Shown here: positions 42,901 through 50,543 of the stretch, in pieces | Layout: every line of letters starts with the position of its first letter | Numbering within the stretch: the first letter of the stretch is position 1 | Translations under genes and position numbers: made by a program | Source: Candidatus Latescibacterota bacterium | GTDB lineage: Bacteria; Krumholzibacteriota; Krumholzibacteriia; WVZY01 | Reading direction: 5' to 3' | NCBI GenBank assembly: GCA_011772205.1 | Contig: WVZY01000059.1 | Span: 1-58,443 of the forward strand | Length of the DNA: 58,443 nucleotides | Notes under the pieces: model-generated | Told to the model about the DNA's origin: nothing | The model's input: only the letters and a program-made list of their open reading frames with translations | Database searches by the model: none

Positions 42901-43479
42901 CTCCGGTTGTTCGGAGCTTCGGTGTCGATGACCCAGACGATCGAGCCCTATGAGTGGCAACTGACGAACACGACGATTACTTCATCCGTTTCCCTGCACG
43001 GTACCCACAGATTCGGCGCTATCGGGCAGGCGGCTGCGCCGGAACTCAACGTGATCGCATCTGACACAACTGGCGGCTCGGCAGTAATCGTCGAAAGACC
43101 CGAAGAACCTGAGGAAGAATCATTCGAGCCGCCAGTAGCCGGTGACTCATGGAATCTCTCCTTGGCGTTCAGCTATTCAAAATCGCAATTCGGTGATGCC
43201 CGGTCAACGTTGAATGCAAACGGAAGCTTTCAACTGACGAAGAATTGGAAGATTAGTTATTCGACGACTTACGATGTGCAAAACCGAATGCTGATGGGCC
43301 AAAACTTCAGCATCAACAGGGATCTGCATTGCTGGCAGATGTCGTTTTCCAGACAGAAACTCGGAGATGAATGGCAGTATTATTTCCGAATCAATGTCAA
43401 GGCCCATCAGGAAATCTACGCGGAGTCCGGAAGGCGGGGCGTCGGAAGAGGCGGATTTGGTACCCCGTTCGATTACTAG
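39946..43479 (+). CDS. lptD: LPS-assembly outer-membrane protein LptD (OstA)
   Basis: 1177 residues. Signal peptide MKRFFIFLLIAAIYVPVMSS begins at residue 9, so ATG 39970 is an alternative start. Residues about 45-560 contain several OstA/LptA-like beta-jellyroll repeats (for example HLIGDVTIVQEGLRMKGEEG, VYQNRTLLGDRIVYHS), more than the single domain of E. coli LptD. Then KVWNSTYTTCDLKVPHYHF leads into a beta-barrel domain (IWLYIGNTPIFGLPFL, RSGILRPEFEFG). The last part is rich in alternating strands and ends FDY. It implies lipopolysaccharide or similar glycolipid at the surface. Start overlaps the ROK stop (ATGA). Confidence 0.88.
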   Translation: MSAKGRAAMKRFFIFLLIAAIYVPVMSSSQERPGSGDRPTKGRRTRSLGKDSISVSARSSSYRDTLGERILELRDSVTIIRGNVTITARRGYQFTERRVTHLIGDVTIVQEGLRMKGEEGEYQRDSDRAVLKRYVRITDEGWNVTCDRAVLFRATDTAWLLGNVVASDSTTTLQADSVIYERDRLTAEAFGRVVVTNRAEGFTVKGDHGFYFRDVREGMVDRNPHLIVDLESPEPATVDSDTMRFFPDSRRAIAYGRVKILKGNTVTQCDSAAIFDEESRAELYGQPLAKQENVSMKGTAMVLRYTDDEVDRIHLLGDALIEEKQADSLIIGRDSWIRGDTMVLFLRDNRVDSIRVLGNCSSEYYPVPRSRVESNYATGNKMFFHFVKDTLDYVKITGSSDGIYRYLDLREEETSDSLRSEADTSLSYRPFSKHADKVVYSAKRIEYFAKEKDIVLEDDAEVVYQNRTLLGDRIVYHSTLQLLDATGSPILIEGGDKFYGEEMAYDLESGVGVVKDGSTKFMQGYYNGEEVAKVADNVMKVWNSTYTTCDLKVPHYHFATREMKVYLKDKAVSGPIWLYIGNTPIFGLPFLANNIQKDRRSGILRPEFEFGITKSTGRFIRNFGYYWATNDYTDFTFIGDFNEDASFRLFARNRYKLRYHFTGNVDFSFLRDLANYRNEWDISSSHSQTLGEKFDLTSDLRFVSSDAAPSAINRIDDVENVVNRRIESKVSVRKSWSSIGFSASARRIQNLNIANPDAVRIQTEFPSVSLSIPSRNLYFGRETKRGEKPFLEKLLSGVRYSPGVSGKRATEKKQFEDKEVINGNLSLNFSSPRKLGFVNISPSLSMNNNYTRTQVTIEEHEEEQADSMVLVPASHTVVSDNVFTWRTGGLMKTNFYGTFYPEVGSLIGIRHTVTPSVGYSYQPPISGLDSRQSFSVRMDNVLDLKVRSGEKERKLSGVMIWNLSSSYNPKAPERRGWSNVSSRVNLRLFGASVSMTQTIEPYEWQLTNTTITSSVSLHGTHRFGAIGQAAAPELNVIASDTTGGSAVIVERPEEPEEESFEPPVAGDSWNLSLAFSYSKSQFGDARSTLNANGSFQLTKNWKISYSTTYDVQNRMLMGQNFSINRDLHCWQMSFSRQKLGDEWQYYFRINVKAHQEIYAESGRRGVGRGGFGTPFDY

Positions 43480-43570
43480 TTTCCCACAAATTACCGGTGA
43501 CACTTGAGAAGGGCCAATTCCTTTCGATGGAAAAAATAGCGTCCTTATGGGCAAAAATTGATAATTTTTA

Positions 43571-43600
43571 TTGACAGCTTTTCGACGTGTTGCCTAAAGT
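43571..43600 (+). promoter_or_regulatory. HU gene promoter
   Basis: TTGACA (43571-43576), 18-base spacer, TAAAGT (43595-43600), 30 bases before the HU start codon. The -35 box is perfect. Confidence 0.75.
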
Positions 43601-43629
43601 GCCCGTAGGAATCGGAAGGAGGTGATTCT

Positions 43630-43923
43630 GTGAACAAAACAGAACTCGTGGACAAGGTTGCCCGCAAGACCGGGTTGACTTTGAAGGACTCCAAGATGGT
43701 GGTCGACGCGATTTTCAGCACGATCCCCAAGGAAGGCATCATCGCTTCGGAGCTGAATGCTGGCCGCAAGGTTCAAATAACCGGATTTGGTACTTTCCAG
43801 ATCAGGAAGAGGAAAAAGCGGGAGGGCAGGAACCCACAGACCGGAGAGCCGATTCAGATTCCTGCGAGCCGGTTCCCATCCTTCACCGCGGGCCGCGCGC
43901 TCAAAGATCGTATCCGTAAGTAA
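43630..43923 (+). CDS. hup: HU/IHF-family DNA-binding protein
   Basis: 97-residue nucleoid protein. Pattern: MNKTELVDKVARKTGL, VVDAIFSTIPKEGI, GRKVQITGFGTFQIRKRKKR, the arm motif GRNPQTGEPIQIPASR and FTAGRALKDRIRK. GTG 43630 follows AGGAGGTGATTCT, a near-perfect anti-16S match, consistent with high expression. Monocistronic between its own promoter and a strong terminator. Confidence 0.96.
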   Translation: MNKTELVDKVARKTGLTLKDSKMVVDAIFSTIPKEGIIASELNAGRKVQITGFGTFQIRKRKKREGRNPQTGEPIQIPASRFPSFTAGRALKDRIRK

Positions 43924-43943
43924 TCGTTCGATGAATTTCAGGC

Positions 43944-43974
43944 AAAAAGCGGGGTGTTCTGCCCCGCTTTTTTT
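43944..43974 (+). terminator. Rho-independent terminator after HU
   Basis: AAAAA, GCGGGG (43949-43954), loop TGTTCTG, CCCCGC (43962-43967), T7. Classic intrinsic terminator; the A-run on the left makes it potentially bidirectional. Confidence 0.92.
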
Positions 43975-44040
43975 ATTCCATCGAAGCTGAGGCGGTACGA
44001 TGCGAGTCGCTCATCAATCGTTGCGCAGCACAACAGGAGC

Positions 44041-44069
44041 TTGCCCTCGCCTGCAGGGTATGCTATCTT
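44041..44069 (+). promoter_or_regulatory. Promoter candidate for the cytochrome fusion gene
   Basis: TTGCCC (44041-44046), 17-base spacer, TATCTT (44064-44069), about 75 bases before ATG 44145. A small hairpin, AGCGG/CCGCT, lies in the leader. Confidence 0.45.
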
Positions 44070-44144
44070 TGCATATAACAGCGGCTTTTCCGCTCTACTG
44101 CTTCATGTTTGGGTGCCGAGTGAGATTCAGGTTTTGAGGTCACC

Positions 44145-45551
44145 ATGAAGAGAGCCATTATATTATTCGTGATCATCGCAACAGCCGGAAGCTGTCTGGC
44201 GCCGAAGAAAAAATATATTTACCAATCGTTTCAGATCGTTTACCACAGTGACACGCGGGGATACGTCCAGCCGTGCGGGTGACTCGCGAACGCCGCGGGC
44301 GGGCTTGCCCGGAGGGCTGGCCTCTTTGAAAGATTCCGTGAGGAGGGTCTCCCGGTTATTCTCTGTTCGGCAGGAGACTTCTACGGCGGTTCGGATGCGT
44401 ATAACGAACCCAAATCACGCTTCGTCGCTGAAATGATGGGTTATTTCGGATACGATGCAATTGCCGTCGGGGAGAAGGACCTCAATTACGGGCTGGCAAC
44501 GCTCGTTGAGGACCGCGATAAGTTCGGTTTGAATCTGATCTGTGCGAACATTTTCGAAAAAACGGAGGGAGAGCGCGTACAGGAGGCGAGGCGCTCCAAG
44601 CGCCCTCGCGAGCGCAAAAGCCCTTTCCCTGCTTACCGCATCGTGGAGAAGGATGGGATCGAAATCGGTTTCATCGGCCTCCTTTCCCCGGCAACGAAAA
44701 TGCCTCGCTCCACGCTTGGAAAAGGCGAGCTGGAAGCGCTAACCTATGTCATCAAGGATCCCGCGCCCATTGCGAAGGATCTCGTACCAAAGGTGAAGAA
44801 AAAATGTGACATCCTCGTGCTGCTCGCTCACATGGAACGTCATGAACTGGAAAAGCTGTTACCCGATTTGCCTGGAGTGGATATTGCGATCCTGGGTCAC
44901 AGTTCCAAATCTTACAAAACTGACGAGCCTCTTCTCATCGGAAACGTTCCCGTTTACATGTCTTCGAACCAGGGCCAGTATATCGGCCGCCTGCGGGTAA
45001 CCCTCGATCCCGAGAGGAAAATCGCTGATAGGAGGAATAAAATCTATTTCCTCGATGCAACTTTCCCTGATGATTCCGTGGTGGTGGAACTCGTAAGAGC
45101 TTTCGAAGAAGACTTCCGGGCCGTCCAAAAGGAAATCTATGCCAGGGAGATGTTGCGCAGAAGTGGGGATTCCGCAGGTGCCGGGGACATCTATCTCGGT
45201 GTCGGCGTCTGCCAGAACTGCCATGGGGACGCTTTCGAGTCTTACATTAAAACGGCTCACGCTGGGGCTTATGAGACTCTGGCGACTCAGTTCCGCCACC
45301 GAGATTCCAACTGCGTCGGATGCCACTCGGTTGGATACGGAGAGCCAGGTGGTTTCACGGGCGTGAGAATGATCGGCAGTACGGTGGATCTCGTCGATGT
45401 CCAATGCGAAGCCTGCCACGGACCCGGCGCCGAGCACAGTAGGGATGGATCATACCTTCGAAGAGCGTCTGAAAGCTGCGAGAACTGCCATACGGAGGAA
45501 TGGGATCCTTCGTTCGATTACACGGAGGCCTGGAAAAAGATCGCGCATTAA
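44145..45551 (+). CDS. Putative selenoprotein: UshA-like domain fused to a four-heme c554-type cytochrome (in-frame TGA)
   Basis: Read with TGA 44280-44282 as an amino acid, this is a 468-residue lipoprotein. ATG 44145 has GAGGT five bases upstream. Residues 1-16 are a signal ending AGSC17. Then comes FQIVYHSDTRGYVQPCG-U46-LANAAGGLARRAGL, where related metallophosphatase-like proteins carry PCGC (family recall). Residues 60-290 continue the UshA/5'-nucleotidase-like fold (SAGDFYGGSD, FGYDAIAVGEKDLNYG, LLAHMER, AILGHSSKS), although the metal-binding GNHE is GEKD. Heme motifs: CQNCH (356), CVGCH (390), CEACH (421), CENCH (445). Without readthrough the next start would be about 44433, losing the domain start. 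Nonsense mutation or sequencing error are the alternatives. Confidence 0.75.
44280..44321 (+). promoter_or_regulatory. Recoding site: in-frame TGA and SECIS-like hairpin
   Basis: TGA at 44280-44282 (codon 46). Eighteen bases later is a six-base apical loop, GGGCTT (44301-44306), closed by the perfect stem CGGGC (44296-44300) / GCCCG (44307-44311). A lower stem GCC (44292-44294) / GGC (44315-44317) is possible. Bacterial SECIS elements sit just after the UGA with a small G-containing apical loop about 17-18 bases away, as in E. coli fdhF. Energy and conservation were not computed. Confidence 0.6.
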
Positions 45552-46317
45552 GACCGCTTGCACCTGGGCGATCTGGGTTTCTGTTCTATGCCCTATTCTC
45601 GTCTTGGCAGAGGAGCAATTTGTCATTCCTGGGGCGGATTTCTCCCGCCTCGATCTGACTCCCGGGGCCTGGTGCCGGTACCTGGTCGTGGATATGGCAC
45701 TTGGCATTGTGGATTCCACCGAGATCTATATCGCTGTCCCTTCCCATTGCAACACCCCTAGTGGGGGAGCTTACTGGGTGGAAATCGAGAGCAAGCCTGC
45801 GGGAGCAGGTGTGGAGGATTCGGAGCTCTTCCGGCTCCTTGTCTCCGAAGCCATCACCAGGGCATCGCCGCAGGATTCACTTGTGGACTATGTGCTCGAG
45901 TTCTATATTAAGAAAGGATCTGACTCCATAAAAGCAGAAGAACCAGCACGGTTGAGGGACTTCCCCCTGGGCCCCAACGCCGACTCGGAATGGGCCCTCG
46001 TTCCCGGAGTGACTGTATCGACGCCAGCTGGTGACTTTTCGTGCGAGGAGAAGTCGCGCTCCATCGTTCACGAGAAAGAAATTCCTACTGGGCGCGTCAA
46101 ACTCGTCGAGAAAAGAAATGACCGCTGGACGGTGTGGTTTTCTCAGGGTGTGCCAATTTTTCATCTTGTGAGGTGCTCGATCGAACGCTCGAAGGAAACG
46201 GAAACGGTCCCTGCGATACCCGGTATCCCATCATCCGGCAAAAGGGAGTCGCAGACGGTCGCCGAGCTTGTTGGATTCGGATACGATGCCGAGCCGATTA
46301 TCTCCGTTGATCCTTGA
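45397..46317 (+). CDS. Exported protein of unknown function (start unresolved)
   Basis: An exported protein with no family I recognise. The signal peptide TACTWAIWVSVLCPILVLAEE begins about 45553, immediately after the upstream stop codon, but the only in-frame ATGs are at 45397 and 45445, inside the cytochrome gene. An ATT at 45547 overlapping that stop (ATTAA) would give a more natural N-terminus if it can initiate. The mature part (about 235 residues) is beta-rich: LDLTPGAWCRYLVVDMALG, EWALVPGVTVSTPAGDFSC, WTVWFSQGVPIFHLVRCSIE. The phrase V-x-T-P-A-G-x-F-x-C resembles periplasmic lipocalin- or DUF3108-like proteins. It ends just before the M64-like peptidase gene. Confidence 0.6.
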   Translation: MSNAKPATDPAPSTVGMDHTFEERLKAARTAIRRNGILRSITRRPGKRSRIKTACTWAIWVSVLCPILVLAEEQFVIPGADFSRLDLTPGAWCRYLVVDMALGIVDSTEIYIAVPSHCNTPSGGAYWVEIESKPAGAGVEDSELFRLLVSEAITRASPQDSLVDYVLEFYIKKGSDSIKAEEPARLRDFPLGPNADSEWALVPGVTVSTPAGDFSCEEKSRSIVHEKEIPTGRVKLVEKRNDRWTVWFSQGVPIFHLVRCSIERSKETETVPAIPGIPSSGKRESQTVAELVGFGYDAEPIISVDP

Positions 46318-46344
46318 TCGAGAGCATTTGAGGAGGTGGCATCC

Positions 46345-48750
46345 TTGACGAGGGTTGCTGGTATGAAGCTTCTATTTGTTTCTCTTCTCATTTTCACATT
46401 CATCCCTCCTGCGCCGGCTTCTTCAGCGGACGAAGTCTTTCTCGTAAAAGCCTTCACAGCTCCGGATTCGCACCGGGGACTTCCACTAAAGCGGGTCTAT
46501 GTCTCTTCGACCACTGCGAGCGAAATCCGGCTCCTCGAGCTCCGCGATAAGCTGATAAAGATGGGAGCCAAGAAGGTCAATTTCTTCGTCCCTTCGCTGC
46601 TGGTCTTTGAAATGCCCCCCGACCCGGGAATCGAATCACTTCTCACAGCCCCTGACCTGCAGGTGACCGAAGAGATGCAGATCAGCAGGGTAGTACCCAA
46701 TGAAAAAGCGTTTTCTCCAGCATGGGTGAAGGGCTGTTATCAGCAGGCGGCCCGCATCCATCAGAGGAGCATTTCACCGCTTCCGCGCGATGCGTTCCGT
46801 AGAAGCTTCAGGGATACCGTTGTTGTCATCTCCGAAGCTCATGCAAAGAGAATACAAGCAGCACTCCTGGAGGAGATGGGAGTAACAGACGAGAAGAATG
46901 TCAATCAAAATAGCGAGTTCATGATCGGGGATATTCTCGTCCAGTTGATTTTTCCCGAGAGCAATGGAGCCATGGAGAAAGATACGGAGGAGTGGTCGAA
47001 TGCGGAACTCTCCGCGGCCACCTCGGGGGCAGTTTCCGCGATGCTTCATTTCCAAACGGAGTACAGTTACTTACCGATGAACTACGTCTTTAATGTCTTG
47101 GAGAGAGTGCCAACCCGGTTCGAACCCATCTCTCACAACATGGGGGATGATCACGTATGGATAAAAGATGTGATGATGAGCCTCGGGTACACTCTCGACG
47201 ATCCTGCGGGCGCGGTGCACGCATTCAACAATGATGGTAAGAAGCGGTACGGCACGGACTGGGTATTCACCGCTTTTACCGCGAATAGCGAGAATTCGCC
47301 GTTGCACCGCTTCAAGGACGCCTTCTACACCGCCTATGCGTTTCTCGGGGGACCCTACCTCGTTATGCCTTTCCCGGCAGGAGAGAATCCGTTCTATATC
47401 GACGAGGTGCTTCTCTACTCGCAGATATTCCAACACGAAACGGCTCATATCTTCTGGGCGCTCGACGAGTATCCTACTGCTCCTGGAATGTGCGGAGACC
47501 ACTCGGGCTATCTGGATATCTACAACAAGAATAAGCTCTGGTACGGCCCGGATGGACAACTTGCCAGCTGCCAAGATACCGTTCCCTGCACCATGATCAA
47601 CGCAAAAGAAGATGTAGGTAAACCATGGTGCAAGTACACGAGTGGACAGATGGGACTATCGGTCTCCCAATCGACGGGAATCCCGAGAGTGTTCGACTCA
47701 CTCCCAATCATTGAATTCGAGAGAGCGGGCTTGGAAACGGTTCAGACCGATGAGTTCGTCATTCGGCTCAAGGCGATTTCCACTGCTGTTCCCAATCGAA
47801 ATCCTAGCCAGCTTGAAAGTGAGCGAATCGACTATGCCGCGCCATTGAAGGACGCAACTTTCAACGTGGATGGTGTCGGGAAGATCAAAATTTTCCCGGA
47901 AGACGGCAAATGGGATGAAACGGAGGAAGACCTCGCCGTACGGCTCGCTTCGCTGCGCGCCGGGCTCATCCAGATTGGCATCTCGGTGAGGAACGCTTTC
48001 GGCCGAGCATCACCCTTCTACACAAAGAAAGTGTTCAATATCGGTCTCAATTACGCCTACTTTATCATCGATGAACGGGAGGAGGGCGTCCACATCGCCT
48101 GGAACATGGCGGGAGAGACGTTTGGTGCGTCGTTCGATCTTCACCGGATCGAACCTGGACCGGAACAGTTTGATCGAATCATCGCCCACGATCTCGCACC
48201 ATCCGATACAAGCAATAGTCAATTCCTTGGCTTTTCATACTTGGATAGCGACGTGAAGCCAGGAGCAACATACCGCTACTATGTAAGAGGCACGTTCACC
48301 TTGAATGTCGGCGGATCACCAAGAACATATACATCCGACTCGATCGTTTTTAAAGCAACGGCGATGCTCCCTATTGCTAAAGGGAGTATCCTTTCCTACC
48401 CTTCACCGAATCCATTCAATCCAGCAAATGGGAGATTGTTCCTATCGATCGACATCCCAGGCCGATTTACCCCGCTCGGGGATGTCGTGACGCCATCCGG
48501 TGAATCGGGAGTTGGGCCGGATCTGGTCCCTGGAGCAGGCGAAGTGGGCTCACAGGTCGACGTGTATGTTTATGACGTGCTCGGCCGCCGGATTAAAGGG
48601 CTTTATTCCCAGAAAGAACTGTCCGGTGTTCTCACTATCCCCTGGGACGGTACCAACGACAACAATGAACCTGTTCCAAGCGGGATCTATTTCTTCAAAG
48701 TCCGGGCGGGCGCAATCACGGAAACTCGTAAGGTCCTCCTTATCCGGTAG
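46345..48750 (+). CDS. Secreted M64-like metallopeptidase with FlgD/type IX-like C-terminal domain
   Basis: 801 residues from TTG 46345 (GAGGAGG eight bases upstream; ATG 46363 is an alternative). Signal peptide MKLLFVSLLIFTFIPPAPASS. The peptidase site is FQHETAHIFWALDEY (His364, Glu365, His368, Asp374), the HExxHxxxxxD arrangement of M64 peptidases. A fibronectin-like region (about 560-675) follows. The last roughly 115 residues read YPSPNPFNPANG, VYVYDVLGRRIKGLYSQ, IPWDGTNDNNEPVPSGIYFF and TRKVLLIR: the type A C-terminal sorting/FlgD-Ig-like pattern of type IX secretion cargo. Likely exported to the surface or medium. Confidence 0.8.
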   Translation: MTRVAGMKLLFVSLLIFTFIPPAPASSADEVFLVKAFTAPDSHRGLPLKRVYVSSTTASEIRLLELRDKLIKMGAKKVNFFVPSLLVFEMPPDPGIESLLTAPDLQVTEEMQISRVVPNEKAFSPAWVKGCYQQAARIHQRSISPLPRDAFRRSFRDTVVVISEAHAKRIQAALLEEMGVTDEKNVNQNSEFMIGDILVQLIFPESNGAMEKDTEEWSNAELSAATSGAVSAMLHFQTEYSYLPMNYVFNVLERVPTRFEPISHNMGDDHVWIKDVMMSLGYTLDDPAGAVHAFNNDGKKRYGTDWVFTAFTANSENSPLHRFKDAFYTAYAFLGGPYLVMPFPAGENPFYIDEVLLYSQIFQHETAHIFWALDEYPTAPGMCGDHSGYLDIYNKNKLWYGPDGQLASCQDTVPCTMINAKEDVGKPWCKYTSGQMGLSVSQSTGIPRVFDSLPIIEFERAGLETVQTDEFVIRLKAISTAVPNRNPSQLESERIDYAAPLKDATFNVDGVGKIKIFPEDGKWDETEEDLAVRLASLRAGLIQIGISVRNAFGRASPFYTKKVFNIGLNYAYFIIDEREEGVHIAWNMAGETFGASFDLHRIEPGPEQFDRIIAHDLAPSDTSNSQFLGFSYLDSDVKPGATYRYYVRGTFTLNVGGSPRTYTSDSIVFKATAMLPIAKGSILSYPSPNPFNPANGRLFLSIDIPGRFTPLGDVVTPSGESGVGPDLVPGAGEVGSQVDVYVYDVLGRRIKGLYSQKELSGVLTIPWDGTNDNNEPVPSGIYFFKVRAGAITETRKVLLIR

Positions 48751-48782
48751 ATCCTCGGTTTCGAGCTGCTTGAATGGGGCTG

Positions 48783-48809
48783 GGATGGAGAATATCAGCT
48801 GTTCCATCC
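48783..48809 (+). terminator. Hairpin after the M64-like gene
   Basis: GGATGGA (48783-48789), 13-base loop, TCCATCC (48803-48809), then a pyrimidine-rich TTCCTGGTGTCTTCC. The T-tract is weak. Confidence 0.35.
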
Positions 48810-48923
48810 TTCCTGGTGTCTTCCCCAATTGCTATGAATCCGACAATGGCGGGCTTGGCAACGAAGCAAAATACGCAGGTCCCCAATCCTTCGAGCTTAG
48901 TGGCTAGTTAGCAGTGAGCTGCG

Positions 48924-48953
48924 TTGACACCGATTTGCGCTCTGTGGTAGAAA
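48924..48953 (+). promoter_or_regulatory. Promoter candidate for the transsulfuration genes
   Basis: TTGACA (48924-48929), 18-base spacer, TAGAAA (48948-48953). The leader of about 75 bases holds an orphan AAGGAGG without a nearby start codon. No SAM riboswitch pattern is visible. Confidence 0.55.
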
Positions 48954-49031
48954 CATACTGGCAACCAGCAATAATTTTTCATGAAACCGTCAAGGAGGGA
49001 GACGGCTTAACGCATTTAAGTCGCAATAACT

Positions 49032-50426
49032 ATGGCGAATTCGACGAACGACATGAGATACGCAAAGAATGTTCTCGAGACGATCGGGAACACTCCTCTG
49101 GTCAAGCTCAACAAAGTCACCGAAGGGATTAAGGCAACGGTTCTGGCCAAGGTGGAGACTTTCAATCCCGGAGGGAGCGTGAAAGACCGCATCGGTGTCA
49201 AAATGATCGAAGATGCAATCCGGACGGGGAAGCTCAATCCTGGGGGGACTATCGTTGAAAACACATCTGGGAACACTGGTGTGGGCCTCGCACTCGTCGC
49301 TGCAATCATGGGTTTCAAAGCGATTTTCACGATGCCCGATAAGATGAGCAAAGAAAAAATACGACTCCTCAAGTCTCTGGGTTCAGAGGTGATCACCTGT
49401 CCAACGGCTGTACCGCCTGATTCTCCTGAGAGCTACTATTCTATCGCCAAGCGCATCGTCGAGACCACGCCGAACTCGGTACTGGCGAATCAGTATTTCA
49501 ATGACTTGAATCCCCAGGCCCACTACGAGACCACCGGACCGGAAATTTGGGAAGCCACGGCGGGCAGGGTTGACTACTTCGTGGGCGGACTGGGAACAGG
49601 AGGAACGATCAGCGGCGTCGGTCGGTTTCTCAAGGAGAAGAAACCGGAGGTAAAGATCATCGGCGTCGATCCGGAAGGGAGCATTTTAAAGGAATATTTT
49701 TATACAGAGAAAATCGGAGAAGCGCATCCATATCTCGTCGAAGGGATCGGTGAGGATATGATTCCGGGGACTTGCCATTTTCAGTATATTGATGAAATGA
49801 TAACGGTCGGCGACAAGGAATCTTTCCGTATGGCGAGAAGGCTTTCTCGAGAGGAGGGTTTGATCGTTGGAGGATCCTCCGGATCGGCCGTTCATGCAGC
49901 GATCGAAGTAGCGAAGACATTGGATGATGACAAGGTCGTGGTAGTGCTTCTCCCCGACACAGGTGAGCGTTATCTATCGAAATTCCATTCAGACGAATGG
50001 ATGCGCGAAAATCGAATGTTCGATGCAAAGCTGCTCACTGTTGCGGACCTCCTAAAAGCGAAATCGTCCGCGCTGCCGCCTCTCGTTTTTGTGAAAGTCG
50101 ATGATACGATTCACACGGCGCTGGACTTTATGAAAAGTTATAACGTCTCTCAGCTTCCCGTGCGAGGGGAGAGAGATTGGGTCGGGCATGTTGCCGAAGG
50201 AAATCTGATGGATCTGGTGCTGGCGAGCAAGATTGCGGGAGATGAGCCGGTGGAAAAGGCTATGGGCAACCCATTCCCCAGCCTTGCTCTCGATGCACAT
50301 TATGCCGATGCGCTCAAACTCCTTGCAGAAAAGAATCCCGCTGTGCTCGTAAAGGACGGGGACGCTGTCGTAGGGATTCTCACCAAGTATGACCTTGTTG
50401 AATTCATGCTAACTAAATTGGATTGA
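49032..50426 (+). CDS. Cystathionine beta-synthase (or cysteine synthase) with CBS domain pair
   Basis: 464 residues. PLP fold type II domain (1-320): IGNTPLVKLNKV, PLP Lys51 in NPGGSVKDRIG, ENTSGNTGVGLAL, GGLGTGGTISGVGRFLKEK and GGSSGSAV. A tandem CBS module follows (about 335-462: FVKVDDTIHTALDFMKSYNV, PAVLVKDGDAVVGILTKYDL). The following gene for a gamma-cystathionine enzyme suggests condensation of homocysteine and serine (reverse transsulfuration) rather than O-acetylserine sulfhydrylation. The ATG 49032 start lacks a clear ribosome site; ATG 49053 is an alternative. Confidence 0.92.
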   Translation: MANSTNDMRYAKNVLETIGNTPLVKLNKVTEGIKATVLAKVETFNPGGSVKDRIGVKMIEDAIRTGKLNPGGTIVENTSGNTGVGLALVAAIMGFKAIFTMPDKMSKEKIRLLKSLGSEVITCPTAVPPDSPESYYSIAKRIVETTPNSVLANQYFNDLNPQAHYETTGPEIWEATAGRVDYFVGGLGTGGTISGVGRFLKEKKPEVKIIGVDPEGSILKEYFYTEKIGEAHPYLVEGIGEDMIPGTCHFQYIDEMITVGDKESFRMARRLSREEGLIVGGSSGSAVHAAIEVAKTLDDDKVVVVLLPDTGERYLSKFHSDEWMRENRMFDAKLLTVADLLKAKSSALPPLVFVKVDDTIHTALDFMKSYNVSQLPVRGERDWVGHVAEGNLMDLVLASKIAGDEPVEKAMGNPFPSLALDAHYADALKLLAEKNPAVLVKDGDAVVGILTKYDLVEFMLTKLD

Positions 50427-50543
50427 AGCAGATACGCTCGACCAGCAGGCTGCGCTGAAAGGTAGCGGCGAAGGATATCCGGCGCTGCAGGGCGGCGCCA
50501 GCGCAATGGGCGGGCGCCGCTTGAAGCTATCAGGAGGAGGCAA

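Noticed and set aside
44280-44282. General reassignment of TGA to an amino acid in this organism
   Set aside because: Many complete genes in the window end in TGA at the expected protein end, for example pyrB, rmd, ugd and porX.
44433-45551. Shorter ATG-started gene for the cytochrome only
   Set aside because: It begins inside the UshA-like domain, lacks a signal peptide needed for heme attachment in the periplasm, and has no ribosome site; the TGA-containing frame from 44145 explains all of these.
48751-49031. SAM riboswitch or T-box before the transsulfuration genes
   Set aside because: No SAM-I core or T-box motif can be seen in the leader.
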